Shown here piece after piece: positions 20,884-30,803 of a DNA stretch of 38,014 nt; the stretch's first letter is position 1; every line of letters begins with the position of its first letter. Where the stretch lies: contig JALHHX010000016.1 in assembly GCA_022837245.1 (NCBI GenBank), forward strand, positions 1 through 38,014. The letters run 5' to 3'. The DNA is from Lentisphaerota bacterium (GTDB taxonomy: Bacteria; Verrucomicrobiota; Kiritimatiellia; RFP12; UBA3636). The notes below the pieces were generated by a model. It worked only from the letters and a program-made list of their open reading frames with translations. It was not told the DNA's origin and did no database searches. The translations under genes were made by a program, and so were the position numbers.

Positions 20884-23787
20884 TCAGAGTTTCCACTCTC
20901 CGTAGTCGACATTCACGTCTATCTTGAAGAATCCTGACTTCCAGTCTTTAAGCCCGGTAGGCTTCATGATAAGGGTGCCGGCTTCCAACGTTCCTTGCTG
21001 GACGTCCGGAGCCTTGATCATATCCTCGTATACTACGGTCCAATCCTTTTCAACAAGAGTTTCCTTGTGTTTGAGGATGTAGGAGACTTCGATACCGCGG
21101 ACGAGCGCCGGGTAGGGGCAGAGCACGTAAGGCTCGCCGTCGGCGTCGAACTCCAGCCCGAGCGTCTTGTACGGGATGGCCACGGAGGCGTCGAGCGGGT
21201 CGCTACCGGATAGGAACTCCTCGAGGTCGCTGATGCCGTCGAAATCTGTGTCCACCAGATGGGTATCGGTTCCAGTGAGGCGCAGCTCCACGGCGTCGGA
21301 CAGGCCGTCGCCGTCAGTATCGACGCGGTTCGGGTCTGAGTCCAGCGCGCCGTCGGCGTATTCCTCCCACACGAACAGGTCTGGCTCGTGCTTGTCGTAC
21401 CCGCTTGTGCCTAGGTTGCCAAAGTGCTGGTATTCCCATGAATCGGGCAACAGGTCGTTGTCTGTGTCCTTGTCACGGAGCGTGATGTTCATAAGCACGC
21501 GCGATGTTGGCAGCGCTATTGCCGGGAAGGAAGTGTAGATCACGGGGCCTTGCATACCACCTTCCACGGCGACGCCGGACGATTCCCAATTATCGTATTT
21601 GCCGTTGTTGTTGGAATCGAGGAACGCCCGGACGGCGTACTTGCCGGCAGGCAGGCCCTTTATTTTGTACCCACCCTTCCGGTTGAGCCTGACGCGGCCG
21701 TAGATGTCGCCCGCGACACCGTAGCAACTGCTCGCGTTGTCCGCCAGTTTGAATGCCTCCACGATTATCGGCTTGGAGAAAGACTTGTCGACTACCTGCA
21801 GCTTGTATCCCGCCGGTGGCGGCTCCAGCAACGTGATATCGAAGGAGCGGGTTCCGTAGTAGACGTGTCCGCTCACGGTATTTGTGCCGGATTCCACCAT
21901 CAGGGAACCTTCGGCGAAGCTGTCGTTCATCGATTCGACGGGTTTCCCGAGGGACGTTACGATCTGGAATCCGATTGCGCCTGGCACGAAGTTAACATGC
22001 GACAGCGGCACCGTGCCGGTGACGTGCGTCTCCGTTCCGTTGAACGTGTGCACATCGGTTACTATGCGGTTCTGATCCGCCTTGCCGAAGTACGATATAT
22101 TACCCGATATCGAGTAAACCTCGCGCGCGGCCGCGTCTTCCGGCACCATTTGGAACTGGCCGGTTATGGACTGCGGCGTTATGCCTGTGGAGCGGACGTA
22201 TTCTGTGATGGTGTACGTGTAGCGGCCGGCGGGCAGCTCCACGAAGGACTTGCCGTCATGCAGTTGCGGCGTGGCGCTGTAGTAGTACACTTCGTCGAGC
22301 ACCTTGCCGTGCCTCACAGGCAGCGGGATAATGCCGTTGTAATACGTTATACCGTTGTCCAACCCCTTGATGGTGATCTGGGCGCCCTGTGTGCGGTAGT
22401 CCATCTCCCATTCGAAAGTCACGACGTTGCCGTATATCTCTTCGAGCTGCTTGGGATAGCGCAGTGCCATCTTGCGGCGCGTCGCGTTCGACCCGAGGTC
22501 GAAGTTGATAGACCCGGCATCAATGGGGACTGAGCCGTCGTAAACGTTGTATTCGAAGGAAGCCCTGGTAGCGGCACCGAAGTTCAGACCATTGATGCCG
22601 TTGATGATCAAGTCATTCTCGTGCATGAAGGTTCTGGGCTTTTCGATTTTGACCTCGGCAGCCAATGAAGGTCCGTTCCAGATCGTGACTGTGTATTGGC
22701 TGGAAAGCTCGTTTGTACCAGCGGGCCACGAGATGCGCGGGTAACCGCTGAGTTTGTCGGTTATCGCGATCGCCGCGTTCACGGAATCCCACGACACACG
22801 CGTCGGCCTGTTGATCGATATGCCGCCCGGTTCGCCCGTGTCGAACTCCCCGTTGTTGTTCAGGTCGAGGAATCCAAAGAACCGGTTGAAGCCGCCACGG
22901 ATGTGCGTGCCGGCCGCGACGATCGGATCATTTACTGTGACAGGGAACACAAACCCGTGCTGGTAGGTGGCTGAGTATTCCGCTCCCACATAAATCCCCT
23001 CGGCGACGATGGCGCCGGATGCGTAGATGAGCCAGATTTGGCCGTCCATGTCGGAAACGAAGACTCCCATCTCCTCGTTGAAAGGCTGGCATTGAACCGT
23101 CTGCTGGACGTTTGTGCCGTTGACATCCATACGGTACGTCAACGAAGCTGAACCCTCTGTGATGCTGCCGAACTCAAGATACGAGACGGGGAATTCGTAG
23201 CCCTTGAACAACAGTTTGCCGTCTTCGCCCAGCACCCCGCCGTCACCGGTTATGTTACGGTGCGTCGAGAGGCGCCCGTCGTAGCCGCCGCCCATTGTGG
23301 AGCCTTCGGTGTCCTCACTGTACGTGTAGACCACCAGGCTTTCGATGTCCGTTGCGGCCCCATCATAGTAGAAGGTGAAGCTTGTTGAGGGCACCGGGTA
23401 GGAGAATGCCGAATTGGGCAGCGTTCCTGCCATGTACTCATCGTGGTTCGACCAGCCGTCTTTGTCGAGGTCGAGATGTGCGTCGTAACGCTCGGGATTG
23501 AGGCCGTGCGCCACCTCCCATGCGTTGGGCATACCGTCGCCATCATCGTACATTTCGCCATAAGTCAGGCTCTGGTTGTTGTCGCGCGAGTAGTAGTCGG
23601 AGTATCCGTCGCCGTTGGTGTCGCTGGAGACGGGATCGGTTCCCGACAGATACTCGTGATAGTTGTCGAGGCCGTCCTTGTCGGGGTCGCCGTACTTGCC
23701 GTTGGCGCCCTCAGCCGAATTCGGGTCCAGCCCGTTCGCGACTTCCCACCAGTCGGGCATGCCGTCGCCGTCAGGATATGCTGTTTT
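20884..23787 (-). CDS. Giant calcium-loop secreted protein, 3' part (frameshifted)
   Basis: This is the C-terminal 967 residues or so of the giant protein whose 5' part ends at 23771 in another frame. It has no start codon with a ribosome binding site and no signal peptide; the open frame upstream of about 23787 translates to Arg/Ser/Thr-rich shadow sequence. It starts TAYPDGDGMPDWWEVANGLDPNS and carries several DxDGDGMPDxWE-type calcium loops, then beta-rich domains, a segment resembling carboxypeptidase-regulatory/SdrB-like domains (KIKGLPAGKYAVRAFLDSNNNGKYD), more calcium loops (DTDNDLLPDSWEYQHFG, DTDGDGLSDAVELRLTGTD, DTDFDGISDLEEFLSGSDP) and a C-terminal beta domain ending YGEWKL. It cannot be made from the same ribosome run unless the frame changes near 23784-23787. 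Confidence 0.75.
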   Translation of the reverse strand, partial: KTAYPDGDGMPDWWEVANGLDPNSAEGANGKYGDPDKDGLDNYHEYLSGTDPVSSDTNGDGYSDYYSRDNNQSLTYGEMYDDGDGMPNAWEVAHGLNPERYDAHLDLDKDGWSNHDEYMAGTLPNSAFSYPVPSTSFTFYYDGAATDIESLVVYTYSEDTEGSTMGGGYDGRLSTHRNITGDGGVLGEDGKLLFKGYEFPVSYLEFGSITEGSASLTYRMDVNGTNVQQTVQCQPFNEEMGVFVSDMDGQIWLIYASGAIVAEGIYVGAEYSATYQHGFVFPVTVNDPIVAAGTHIRGGFNRFFGFLDLNNNGEFDTGEPGGISINRPTRVSWDSVNAAIAITDKLSGYPRISWPAGTNELSSQYTVTIWNGPSLAAEVKIEKPRTFMHENDLIINGINGLNFGAATRASFEYNVYDGSVPIDAGSINFDLGSNATRRKMALRYPKQLEEIYGNVVTFEWEMDYRTQGAQITIKGLDNGITYYNGIIPLPVRHGKVLDEVYYYSATPQLHDGKSFVELPAGRYTYTITEYVRSTGITPQSITGQFQMVPEDAAAREVYSISGNISYFGKADQNRIVTDVHTFNGTETHVTGTVPLSHVNFVPGAIGFQIVTSLGKPVESMNDSFAEGSLMVESGTNTVSGHVYYGTRSFDITLLEPPPAGYKLQVVDKSFSKPIIVEAFKLADNASSCYGVAGDIYGRVRLNRKGGYKIKGLPAGKYAVRAFLDSNNNGKYDNWESSGVAVEGGMQGPVIYTSFPAIALPTSRVLMNITLRDKDTDNDLLPDSWEYQHFGNLGTSGYDKHEPDLFVWEEYADGALDSDPNRVDTDGDGLSDAVELRLTGTDTHLVDTDFDGISDLEEFLSGSDPLDASVAIPYKTLGLEFDADGEPYVLCPYPALVRGIEVSYILKHKETLVEKDWTVVYEDMIKAPDVQQGTLEAGTLIMKPTGLKDWKSGFFKIDVNVDYGEWKL

Positions 23788-26700
23788 GAGTCGCGAATGG
23801 GACGTCGAGATCCGCGACCGCGTTGACGAGCGGGACCATGTCGGTGTAGAACGGCATGTACTCGTAGTTGTTGAGGTGCGTGATCTTCCCGGGGAAGTCC
23901 TCCGGGTTCTTCTCCCATTCGTACGCCACCGCGGTGAAGTACGACACGCCGTACGGGTTTGCTGAGTTCGGCACGTACGCGGGGTCGATGTCGAAGGCCG
24001 CACCCACTTCGACAGGATTGTAATTGTCCACCGTCCTGCCGTCGATCGACGTGGCGAAGCGCAGCCAGTCCGCAGGCGTTCTCCATCTGTAGCCCAAGAA
24101 GTTGTAGTTGCCGTCGTACACCGCGATCATGGACTTGACGTCAACCGGCGGATAGCGGCGCAGGTGCGCGGCCGTGTTTTCGATGATCGGCACGTAAAGG
24201 TACGTCTTGTTGTAAACGCGCGACCTGAGACCCGAGCCGTACCACCAGCCTATTCCGGGGTACACGGAGGCGTCGGGGCGCCTGAATCCGGGGTCGGTGA
24301 AGCCGGCCGGCACTTCGTCGGTGTCGGCGCTTGGTATGAACGCGTTGGGGTCGCGGTCGGCCGCAGGCACGACGTCCGGCAGGTTGTCGAACGTGAAGTG
24401 GTAGAGGAGCTTCTGCGGGAAGTCCGAGAGCATGGTGGCACTCGCGAGATTGCGCTGTTCCCACGCGAAGCGGTAGTCGTTGACCGCCGCCACGTCGCGC
24501 CTGTCATAGCGCTTGCGCATATCCTGCTGTATCTGCTGCTGGGTGCGCACGCGGTCCCAAATGCGGATTTCGTCAACCCATCCCTTGAACTTGTCGAACA
24601 GCACTGGCTCCGAATAGTTCAAATCGTCGCCTCCGACGGACGCCAGCGGGTTCGCGTCTGACGCGCCGACCACGATTGGCGCGGGGTGGTACACGTACGA
24701 CACGCGCGTGATCCCGGTACTGGGGTCGGTGACGCCTGAGAGCGCGAAGGTGCCGGTGCACGGCTTGAGGTCGCACGCCACGGACTTCGCCAGTTGCCCG
24801 TCGAGATAGATATTGAGCTTGTTGTTCACGGAGTCCATCGTGACGGCGAGGTGGTACCAGGTGTCGGCCGAGATGGTGCCTCCCGTTCCGGTGGTCTCCG
24901 TGGAGAACGTGGCGAGGGCGTCGTTGTCGAGTTCGACGAAAATGCGCCCGGCGTTGTTGATCGAGACGCGGAACGTCCGGCGGATGGCGGTCCCGCTGCC
25001 TGACGGGTTCCGCGGGTCGATCGGCGCCATGACGGGGCGCTCGATGAGCGTCTGGTTGCCGCGGCCCACAGGCTGCTGGGCGCGGAACCACAGCTCCACG
25101 GAGTAGGACGTGAGAGCCCAGTTGTCGTGGTGGTACGGATGGCGCGTCCGGGTGGCGGAATTACCGTCCAGGTACATCGCCTTGCGGGAGCGCGGGAAGT
25201 CGAAATCGAGCGGGTCTGTGACCCCGCGGTCGCCGTCGCCCGCCAGCTCGATGCGGTCGGGGATGTTGTCGTTGTCGGTGTCGTAGCCCTCGTTGAGTTC
25301 GAAGTCGAACATGTACGCGGGAGACCGCATCATCACGCCGTGCATGGGCAGCGACCACCACCAGAGGCCGTTCATGTACAGGCTTCCCGTGGTGAAGTAG
25401 TTGTTGACCATGGAGGCATTGCCATCCCCGTTGTCATAGGACATGTCCGTGAACCAGTACGGCGAGGGGTCGGTGTTGGACAGGACGTCGGGCGCATGGA
25501 GATTGTACGACTCGTTCCAGTTGTCTATGCCGTCCATGTCGCAGTCCGCGTGCGGGCTGCCCGTCTGCCACGGCTTCTTTTCGAAGTCATACGGGGTCAT
25601 TTCGTTCAGGAAAACCTGAAGCCGAGCTTCTCCCGGATATGAGCCAACCCCCCACTGGTAATCGCTGATTATCCTCGACGCCTGGCCGGCGGAGACCTGC
25701 GAGCGCGCGGCCGGCTGGGAATCTCTGGCGACCACGTCGTATTTTTCGTCGCCGGGGTAGCCGCCATAAAGCGGGTTCAACCCATGGAAGACTTCCCAGT
25801 AGTCCTGCATGCCGTCGTAGTCGGTGTCGGCGTTGCGTGGATGCATCGTCGCGTAGAACGGCGATCCGTCCGCAAGCTGGTTGCCGCCGCGCAACGGGGC
25901 GATGAAGTAAAACGGGACGCCGGGGATGACTTCGACGGCGGGATCCCAAGATGCCGGCTTGAGGCCGTAGTGGAACTCTGCTGGCTCGAGCAGGTTTTCC
26001 AAAGCACGGGCCGCCGCCACGACGCCGGCGCGCCTGGACGACTCGGCAGTGTCGAGAAGGTTTGTGCCGGGAAGCGTGACGTTGGTGTACGTGTTGATGT
26101 AACCCGGGTCGCGCAGGATTTCATACGTTTTGGCAAGCAACGTCATGTTGTCCGTGTCCGGGGCGATCGGGATGCCAAAGAGGTTAGTATGGATTTCATT
26201 GAGGGCGGTGTATCCATAGTGCAGCTCGGTGGGCTTGGGCGCCGGCAGGAAAAAGTCCGACGGATCGTAAGGCCGGAACGTCCTGAACCCCGTGTACGTC
26301 GGATAGTCGGGATCGGGAATTCGGTACTTGACGTCGCCAGGGGCGTACCATTTGTCGTAACGCCAGCCGTAGACAGCACCGGAGAGGTACTCCTGGTAGT
26401 TCGGGAAGCCGTCGCCGTCCGGATCGTCGTAGACGCCGCCGTATATGAAGTTCGCGATGTTCGTGACGGCGGCTGGCGGCTGGTTGGTGCCGCCCGTGCC
26501 CGGTGCGGCGGCGACATCCAGCGCGTGGTCCGGGGAGATGATGCCCATGGCGTACTCCCAGCCGTCCGGCAACTGGTCGCCGTCGGTGTCGACGGAGCAC
26601 GGATCCAAGTTCACGAAGTTCGAACCGTCCCTGTTGGGATCCACCAGGATCGATTCGCGGAATTCAAGGCCATCGGCCAAACCATCGCCATCAGTGTCGA

Positions 26701-29700
26701 GATTCCACGGGTCGCAAGGCCTTGTCTTGTTGGTCCAAGTCGGGTTCGGGTTCTGGAAATGGCGCCTTATAGCCGTGACGCCGTCAACGACGACGGTTTC
26801 GTCGGCCGCGCGTATCGCCGTCGCCGTCACGTTGGCGAATTTCTCCAACGCCGAAAGTGCTCCTTCGCCGGTTTTAAGGAACGGGCTGCCGTACATGGGC
26901 AACTTTGTTGTTTCGCCAGTCGCGGGGTCTGTCGTGTCGAGCATGTCGGGCGGGAAGCCCATGCTGACCAGTTTCGATTCCTCCGCAAGTTCCACAACAG
27001 GGAATCCCAGCTCGGGGACTGAAGGTATCGGGTCGAGGCCGACGTAGAGCTCCCAGCCGTCCGGCATGCCGTCCTGATCGGAGTCGTTGTCGCACGGGTC
27101 GGTCGTGTAGGCAAGCCAGTTGTCCTTGTCCACGGAGTCCACAAGACCCATCTGCACGTAGTATTCGGCGACGCGGAATTCCTCAAGGTTCGTGAACGCG
27201 GCTCCCCCGTTCCATGCGAGATCGGGGTTGAACGGCAGCGCCTCGCGGCCATTCCAGTACGTTTCGTTTATGTAGTCCTCAATGTAAACCCTGAGGTGCT
27301 TGATGTCTCCGCCGCCAGCCATGTAATCCTGGTCTGGGTTGCCGTTGGCGCCGTTGGCGTTTGTGCCTATGCGGTCGCCGTTGAGCGGGTCGAGGCCGCG
27401 TTCTACTTCCCATCCGTCCGGCATGCCGTCGCCATCGGTGTCCCAATGCAACGGGTTGGTGCCTAGCAGGCATTCCTCCCAGTCATAAAGACCGTCCTGG
27501 TCAATATCTGATGCGGGATCGCCGTTCTTGGTCATTGGGTCGAAGAGCGCCAGAAGCGCCTCTTTGGAGTGCGTCCCGCCGTATTCGTTGTAGGAAAGGA
27601 CGTAGTCGGAGCCGACTAGGATGTTCGTGACGTTCACCGTCAGCGTGTTGTTCGTGCCGGCTGTGATGCTGATCAGGTCCTCGGAGGTTTCGCCCAGCAC
27701 GTATTCCGTGCCGTTTGTGAAGGTGACGGTGAGGCTTGGCCGGAAGAACCAGTTGGAGATGACCACGGTGAAAGTCTCGCTGGCTATCGAGTTCGTCACT
27801 ACGGTGTCGTCGCCGCTCAGGATTGGCAAGCCGGATTCCGACGTGTCCTCCGGGTCGTACGTCCCAAAGGTCGGATCCCAAGCGCGCCAGTTGCGGTGGT
27901 TGACCTCGTACATGATAGTGGTCCAGAAGTAAAACTCCCAGCCGTCGCCCATGCCGTCGCCATCCGTGTCCGCAAGCGCGGGATTGGTTCCCGGCGAGTT
28001 CCCGCGGAGAGGGTCGAGCGGGTCGGTCAGATTCTCCACGGCATACGCCATCTCTGGTTTTCCCGGGCGTCTTTCAAGCAGGCCGCGGAATTCGCGGAAG
28101 TTGTCGAACGCATTGCCGCCCGCTGGATCGGGGAGGTACCCGTTCCAGTTCCAGCCGGCTCCGCCGTGGTCGGTAATAGGGTAATCGAACACCTGCACAG
28201 TCCCGCCTTCGATTCTGTTCGTGACCCATGTGAGTGGCGCTGAAGGCATGTAGTCAGCGTCGATATTGCCGGTTCTGCCCCAGTCGCCGCTGGGGACGGT
28301 GGCCGCGGTAGTACCGATCTGCGCGGATTGGCCGTACCCGAAATAGACGGATTCCCAAGTGTCGCCCAAAGCATCGGCATCGGCGTCGCCGAAACCGTCG
28401 CCGGGATAAAACTCCCTGCTGAAGAGGTAACGCACAGTGAGATCGTCGGTGCCCAGTTTGATGCTTACGTCGCCCTCCTCCGGCGTGGGCGCGGGCATCC
28501 TCTGATCCTCGGCGGTCAGCCCGGAATCCGCACGCCATGCGAAGCGGTAGGAACCGGGATCTGGAATCGCCCTTGCGCGGACAGAAGCGTTTTCACCAAA
28601 CGTGTTGCCAAGCGCGGGATCCCACGCGAGCGTGCGGTTGACATATTCCATCCTGCCAGTCCCCAACCCCGTGAGCCCAGCGTACGGGGATTGCATGACC
28701 TGCAGGAAGAGTCTGACGCCGGGGTGCACGATGATCGGAACGGAGCGCGTGGCGCGGCCGCCGTCCTCGTCGTTGACAACAAGCACGGCGTTGAACTGGC
28801 CTTCAGTGTCGTACAAATGCGAAACTTCGCCTGAAGCCCGGCCTGTAAAGGGGGCATCCCAGGGGAGCGGGCCGCTGGCAGTGCGCACGGCAGGGGCTCC
28901 ATGCCCGAAATTCCAGTTGTAGGACAGCGAGTCGAAAGTCTGGGCTTTGTCAGTCGCCGAGAAGTTGAAAGTGTATTCGTCGCCGGCGTATATGTTGACT
29001 GGCGTGCTCATGCCGGGTTGCGCCGGGTCCGCGACGGGGGTTTCGATGACCGGTGCCACGTTTGTGACGATCACCCGCAGGTACGACACGTTGTAGTTGT
29101 GCGCCGCGTCTGTGATCGTGAGGGTCGTCTCCTGCCGCCCGTCCGGCGCGACAACATTGAACGACCCGGAGGACTGCCCGGGGTTGATCACGACTGTCGG
29201 ATCCCCGGAAATGTTGCCGGCATAGCCTGTCACGTTGAACACGGCACCCGTCGGAGCCGACGCGCCAAGCTGGATTCGGACGCGGTGGAACGCATCCGGG
29301 TCTTCCCCGACGATCAGCTCGTCTGGGCTGACCACCACGGCCTTGGCCGTTCCGGTTAGCGATACCGTAACGGGAATGACGACGAACTCGTTCGGTTTTT
29401 CCTTCGACTTGATCGTAACGGTAGTCGACCCCGGAGTCACCCCGGTCACCGCGAACTGAGTCTGCATCGAGCCCCCCGGGATTACACCCGTTGCGGTGAC
29501 GGTGCAAATCGTCGGATCGGCGCTTGAAGCGATCAGCTCTATCGGGCCGGTGTTGCCCACAGCAGAGGGATGGCGACGCACTGGTACATTAAGCGAGTTC
29601 CCTGTGATGATCGAAACCCCGCCGGAATCCGACGATTCTATCTTGAACATGTTCACGAACAGATCCGCTGCGGTTGGTGCGTATGGAGCTGAGCCGGTGT

Positions 29701-30232
29701 TGAATCCGTCCGCAAGCACATGCGTATATTGGTCAATCCTCGGCAGGACGCTACCGGCGACAAGCGTGTTCCGGATGTTGTGGGTTTCATCTCCAAGCCC
29801 TATCGCATTGCGTGAAAAGCCGCCGATGCCCGGGAAGTCGGAGGTTGGGAGTTTTATTCCGGCACCGTAATCAGACGCCGCCGGCACGTAACGGAAAAGC
29901 ATGGCGTCGTTGCCAGTCGTCGAATACAGGGGCCGGAACCCGACGAACTCCGCCGTTTTAGCCACGCCGCCAAGTTGAAAAGAAAGATAGGGAACCGCAG
30001 TCTCCGGATCCAGCGCCAGATTGGGCGCGGACGCGTCGGCTTCCTCCATAACAACCAAAAAGAAAATCTCGTCGGCTTGCGAATAGACGTTGGTCGTGAC
30101 CACTTCCGGTCGATTTATCCACATAAGGAATTCGCTGACGTGTATCCCCTGGGCCGATACAGGTAGAGCGGCAGAGGAAACGAGCGCCGCGGCAAATGCC
30201 GCCTTCAACAATTTTGTCATATGTTTTTTCAT
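23771..30232 (-). CDS. Giant calcium-loop / PKD / LamG secreted protein, 5' part (frameshifted)
   Basis: The N-terminal 2153 residues of an exported protein that would reach about 3100 residues if the frame were restored. The ATG at 30232 has AAGGA 7 bp upstream and opens a signal peptide (MKKHMTKLLKAAFAAALVSSAALPVSAQ). In order: an N-terminal lamin-tail-like or unknown domain, Ig-like/Calx-type segments (about 230-400), a PKD-like domain (about 420-510), many Dx(D/N)xDG calcium loops of thrombospondin type 3 style (for example DTDGDGMGDGWEFYF, DTDGDGMPDGWEVERGLDP, DCDMDGIDNWNESY), and a LamG-like concanavalin fold (about 1690-1900; NWALTSYSVELWFRAQ, DTWYHLAVTMDS, VDEIRIWDRVRTQQQI). It ends in TQNSIS at a premature TGA. 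It is the last gene of the secreted-protein operon, 27 bp after a coiled-coil gene. Likely a calcium-stabilised surface or matrix protein. Confidence 0.78.
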   Translation of the reverse strand: MKKHMTKLLKAAFAAALVSSAALPVSAQGIHVSEFLMWINRPEVVTTNVYSQADEIFFLVVMEEADASAPNLALDPETAVPYLSFQLGGVAKTAEFVGFRPLYSTTGNDAMLFRYVPAASDYGAGIKLPTSDFPGIGGFSRNAIGLGDETHNIRNTLVAGSVLPRIDQYTHVLADGFNTGSAPYAPTAADLFVNMFKIESSDSGGVSIITGNSLNVPVRRHPSAVGNTGPIELIASSADPTICTVTATGVIPGGSMQTQFAVTGVTPGSTTVTIKSKEKPNEFVVIPVTVSLTGTAKAVVVSPDELIVGEDPDAFHRVRIQLGASAPTGAVFNVTGYAGNISGDPTVVINPGQSSGSFNVVAPDGRQETTLTITDAAHNYNVSYLRVIVTNVAPVIETPVADPAQPGMSTPVNIYAGDEYTFNFSATDKAQTFDSLSYNWNFGHGAPAVRTASGPLPWDAPFTGRASGEVSHLYDTEGQFNAVLVVNDEDGGRATRSVPIIVHPGVRLFLQVMQSPYAGLTGLGTGRMEYVNRTLAWDPALGNTFGENASVRARAIPDPGSYRFAWRADSGLTAEDQRMPAPTPEEGDVSIKLGTDDLTVRYLFSREFYPGDGFGDADADALGDTWESVYFGYGQSAQIGTTAATVPSGDWGRTGNIDADYMPSAPLTWVTNRIEGGTVQVFDYPITDHGGAGWNWNGYLPDPAGGNAFDNFREFRGLLERRPGKPEMAYAVENLTDPLDPLRGNSPGTNPALADTDGDGMGDGWEFYFWTTIMYEVNHRNWRAWDPTFGTYDPEDTSESGLPILSGDDTVVTNSIASETFTVVISNWFFRPSLTVTFTNGTEYVLGETSEDLISITAGTNNTLTVNVTNILVGSDYVLSYNEYGGTHSKEALLALFDPMTKNGDPASDIDQDGLYDWEECLLGTNPLHWDTDGDGMPDGWEVERGLDPLNGDRIGTNANGANGNPDQDYMAGGGDIKHLRVYIEDYINETYWNGREALPFNPDLAWNGGAAFTNLEEFRVAEYYVQMGLVDSVDKDNWLAYTTDPCDNDSDQDGMPDGWELYVGLDPIPSVPELGFPVVELAEESKLVSMGFPPDMLDTTDPATGETTKLPMYGSPFLKTGEGALSALEKFANVTATAIRAADETVVVDGVTAIRRHFQNPNPTWTNKTRPCDPWNLDTDGDGLADGLEFRESILVDPNRDGSNFVNLDPCSVDTDGDQLPDGWEYAMGIISPDHALDVAAAPGTGGTNQPPAAVTNIANFIYGGVYDDPDGDGFPNYQEYLSGAVYGWRYDKWYAPGDVKYRIPDPDYPTYTGFRTFRPYDPSDFFLPAPKPTELHYGYTALNEIHTNLFGIPIAPDTDNMTLLAKTYEILRDPGYINTYTNVTLPGTNLLDTAESSRRAGVVAAARALENLLEPAEFHYGLKPASWDPAVEVIPGVPFYFIAPLRGGNQLADGSPFYATMHPRNADTDYDGMQDYWEVFHGLNPLYGGYPGDEKYDVVARDSQPAARSQVSAGQASRIISDYQWGVGSYPGEARLQVFLNEMTPYDFEKKPWQTGSPHADCDMDGIDNWNESYNLHAPDVLSNTDPSPYWFTDMSYDNGDGNASMVNNYFTTGSLYMNGLWWWSLPMHGVMMRSPAYMFDFELNEGYDTDNDNIPDRIELAGDGDRGVTDPLDFDFPRSRKAMYLDGNSATRTRHPYHHDNWALTSYSVELWFRAQQPVGRGNQTLIERPVMAPIDPRNPSGSGTAIRRTFRVSINNAGRIFVELDNDALATFSTETTGTGGTISADTWYHLAVTMDSVNNKLNIYLDGQLAKSVACDLKPCTGTFALSGVTDPSTGITRVSYVYHPAPIVVGASDANPLASVGGDDLNYSEPVLFDKFKGWVDEIRIWDRVRTQQQIQQDMRKRYDRRDVAAVNDYRFAWEQRNLASATMLSDFPQKLLYHFTFDNLPDVVPAADRDPNAFIPSADTDEVPAGFTDPGFRRPDASVYPGIGWWYGSGLRSRVYNKTYLYVPIIENTAAHLRRYPPVDVKSMIAVYDGNYNFLGYRWRTPADWLRFATSIDGRTVDNYNPVEVGAAFDIDPAYVPNSANPYGVSYFTAVAYEWEKNPEDFPGKITHLNNYEYMPFYTDMVPLVNAVADLDVPFATQNSIS

Positions 30233-30259
30233 GTCTTGTCCTTGCAAATGTGTTCTAAA

Positions 30260-30712
30260 TTACTTAGTTTTCTCTTTTTCTGCCGCTTCAGCTTTTTTCA
30301 GCGCTACGAAGGCTTCAAATGTCTTTTTTTTCGACGCCTCGAGCTTGGCGTCGAGTTCCGCCAGCTCTTCGTCCGCTTCCATGATTTTTTCAAGCGCCGC
30401 AGTCTTTTCCTTTATGACCTTGTCGAGCGCCTCCAGCTCGGAAACAAGCTTCTTTGCCTCGGAGTTTTCCTGGGAGATAGTTTTCCTGCGTTCGAAAGCC
30501 GCCTCGCGCGCGCTGGACGCCTCCTTTTGCAACTCCTGCAAGTTCGCCTGCAGCGTTGCCATGTCAGCATCAGGCTCCGCGGCAATTTCACTTTTCGGCT
30601 CCGTCTTTGGATCTTCGGCCGGTTCCGCCGCCGCGAAAACGCCAAAAACGACTGCGGAAGCAACCGCGAACACCGCAATTTGAATGCCCCTTAATTCAAA
30701 TATTCTATGCAT
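30260..30712 (-). CDS. Small exported coiled-coil protein
   Basis: A 150-residue protein starting at 30712 with GGGGAG 5 bp upstream. A signal peptide or N-terminal anchor (IQIAVFAVASAVVFGVFAAAEP) is followed by an acidic Pro/Glu linker and a long continuous coiled coil (about 50-150; heptad-rich Leu/Ala/Glu/Lys, LQANLQELQKEASSAREAAFE, KLVSELEALDKVIKEKTAALEKIM). No family is recognised. It is paralogous to the neighbouring frameshifted gene: both share an (A/L)EKIM/GKIFM-x-D-E-x-L-x-x-L pattern and similar lengths. Tight spacing within the operon suggests it works with the two large secreted proteins, perhaps as a periplasmic spacer or chaperone. Confidence 0.7.
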   Translation of the reverse strand: MHRIFELRGIQIAVFAVASAVVFGVFAAAEPAEDPKTEPKSEIAAEPDADMATLQANLQELQKEASSAREAAFERRKTISQENSEAKKLVSELEALDKVIKEKTAALEKIMEADEELAELDAKLEASKKKTFEAFVALKKAEAAEKEKTK

Positions 30713-30803
30713 CGTCTCCCCTTTTGTTATCGATTTGATTCCACTTCCGTTCACGGTTGTTCGCCGGACGTCAGCCGTTTGACGTTTCAACTCCGGTTTG
30801 AAT

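Noticed and set aside
21550..22533. 327-codon plus-strand frame opposite the giant gene
   Set aside because: His/Arg/Val-rich antisense shadow of a frame that has clear calcium-loop and beta domains; no signal or binding site.
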